Below, one piece after another: positions 5,631 to 5,661 of a stretch of 5,661 nucleotides of DNA (within the stretch, counting starts at the first letter, position 1; the number at the start of each line of letters is the position of its first letter). Under the pieces are notes generated by a model. That model did not search any database, had not been told where the DNA came from, and saw only the letters and a program-made list of their open reading frames with translations. The stretch spans positions 1 to 5,661 of the forward strand of contig DJYW01000008.1 in NCBI GenBank assembly GCA_002450255.1, in the 5' to 3' direction. The DNA comes from Gammaproteobacteria bacterium UBA6968. Its GTDB lineage: Bacteria; Pseudomonadota; Gammaproteobacteria; Pseudomonadales; Azotimanducaceae. A program made the position numbers and the translations under genes.

Positions 5631-5661
5631 TCGGTCAGTTCAAGTCGGCGTAAGTCTTTAC

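Overview
The window looks like an ordinary chromosomal stretch from a Gram-negative bacterium, most likely a marine or hydrocarbon-associated gammaproteobacterium. That assignment is an inference. It rests on the SelO protein, whose activation-loop sequence is of a Pseudomonas-like type, on a CYP153-type P450, and on a secretory signal peptide. There are four intact genes, no RNA gene, no insertion sequence, no CRISPR array and no phage or plasmid hallmark.

Layout from left to right: about 630 bases with no gene I can support, holding only short repeats and small hairpins; a rightward gene for an exported acetyltransferase-fold (GNAT-like) protein (631-1242); a 202-base convergent gap; the leftward selO gene for protein AMPylase (1445-3007); a 400-base divergent intergenic region with several inverted repeats; a rightward CYP153-type cytochrome P450 gene (3408-4655); a 198-base gap with two stem-loops; and a rightward short-chain dehydrogenase/reductase gene (4854-5630).

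The P450 and the dehydrogenase are the only pair with an apparent functional link. CYP153 enzymes hydroxylate terminal carbons of alkanes, fatty acids and related aliphatic compounds, and an NAD-type SDR could oxidise an alcohol or handle a downstream intermediate. No ferredoxin or ferredoxin reductase, which CYP153 enzymes need, lies inside the window. SelO and the GNAT-like protein look like unrelated neighbours.

I do not see a clearly new multi-gene system. The points most worth a second look are the GNAT-like protein, which carries a signal peptide but lacks the usual acetyl-CoA loop; the symmetric 8+11+8 inverted repeat just upstream of the P450 gene; the missing tetrad asparagine in the SDR; and the cysteine pattern of SelO.
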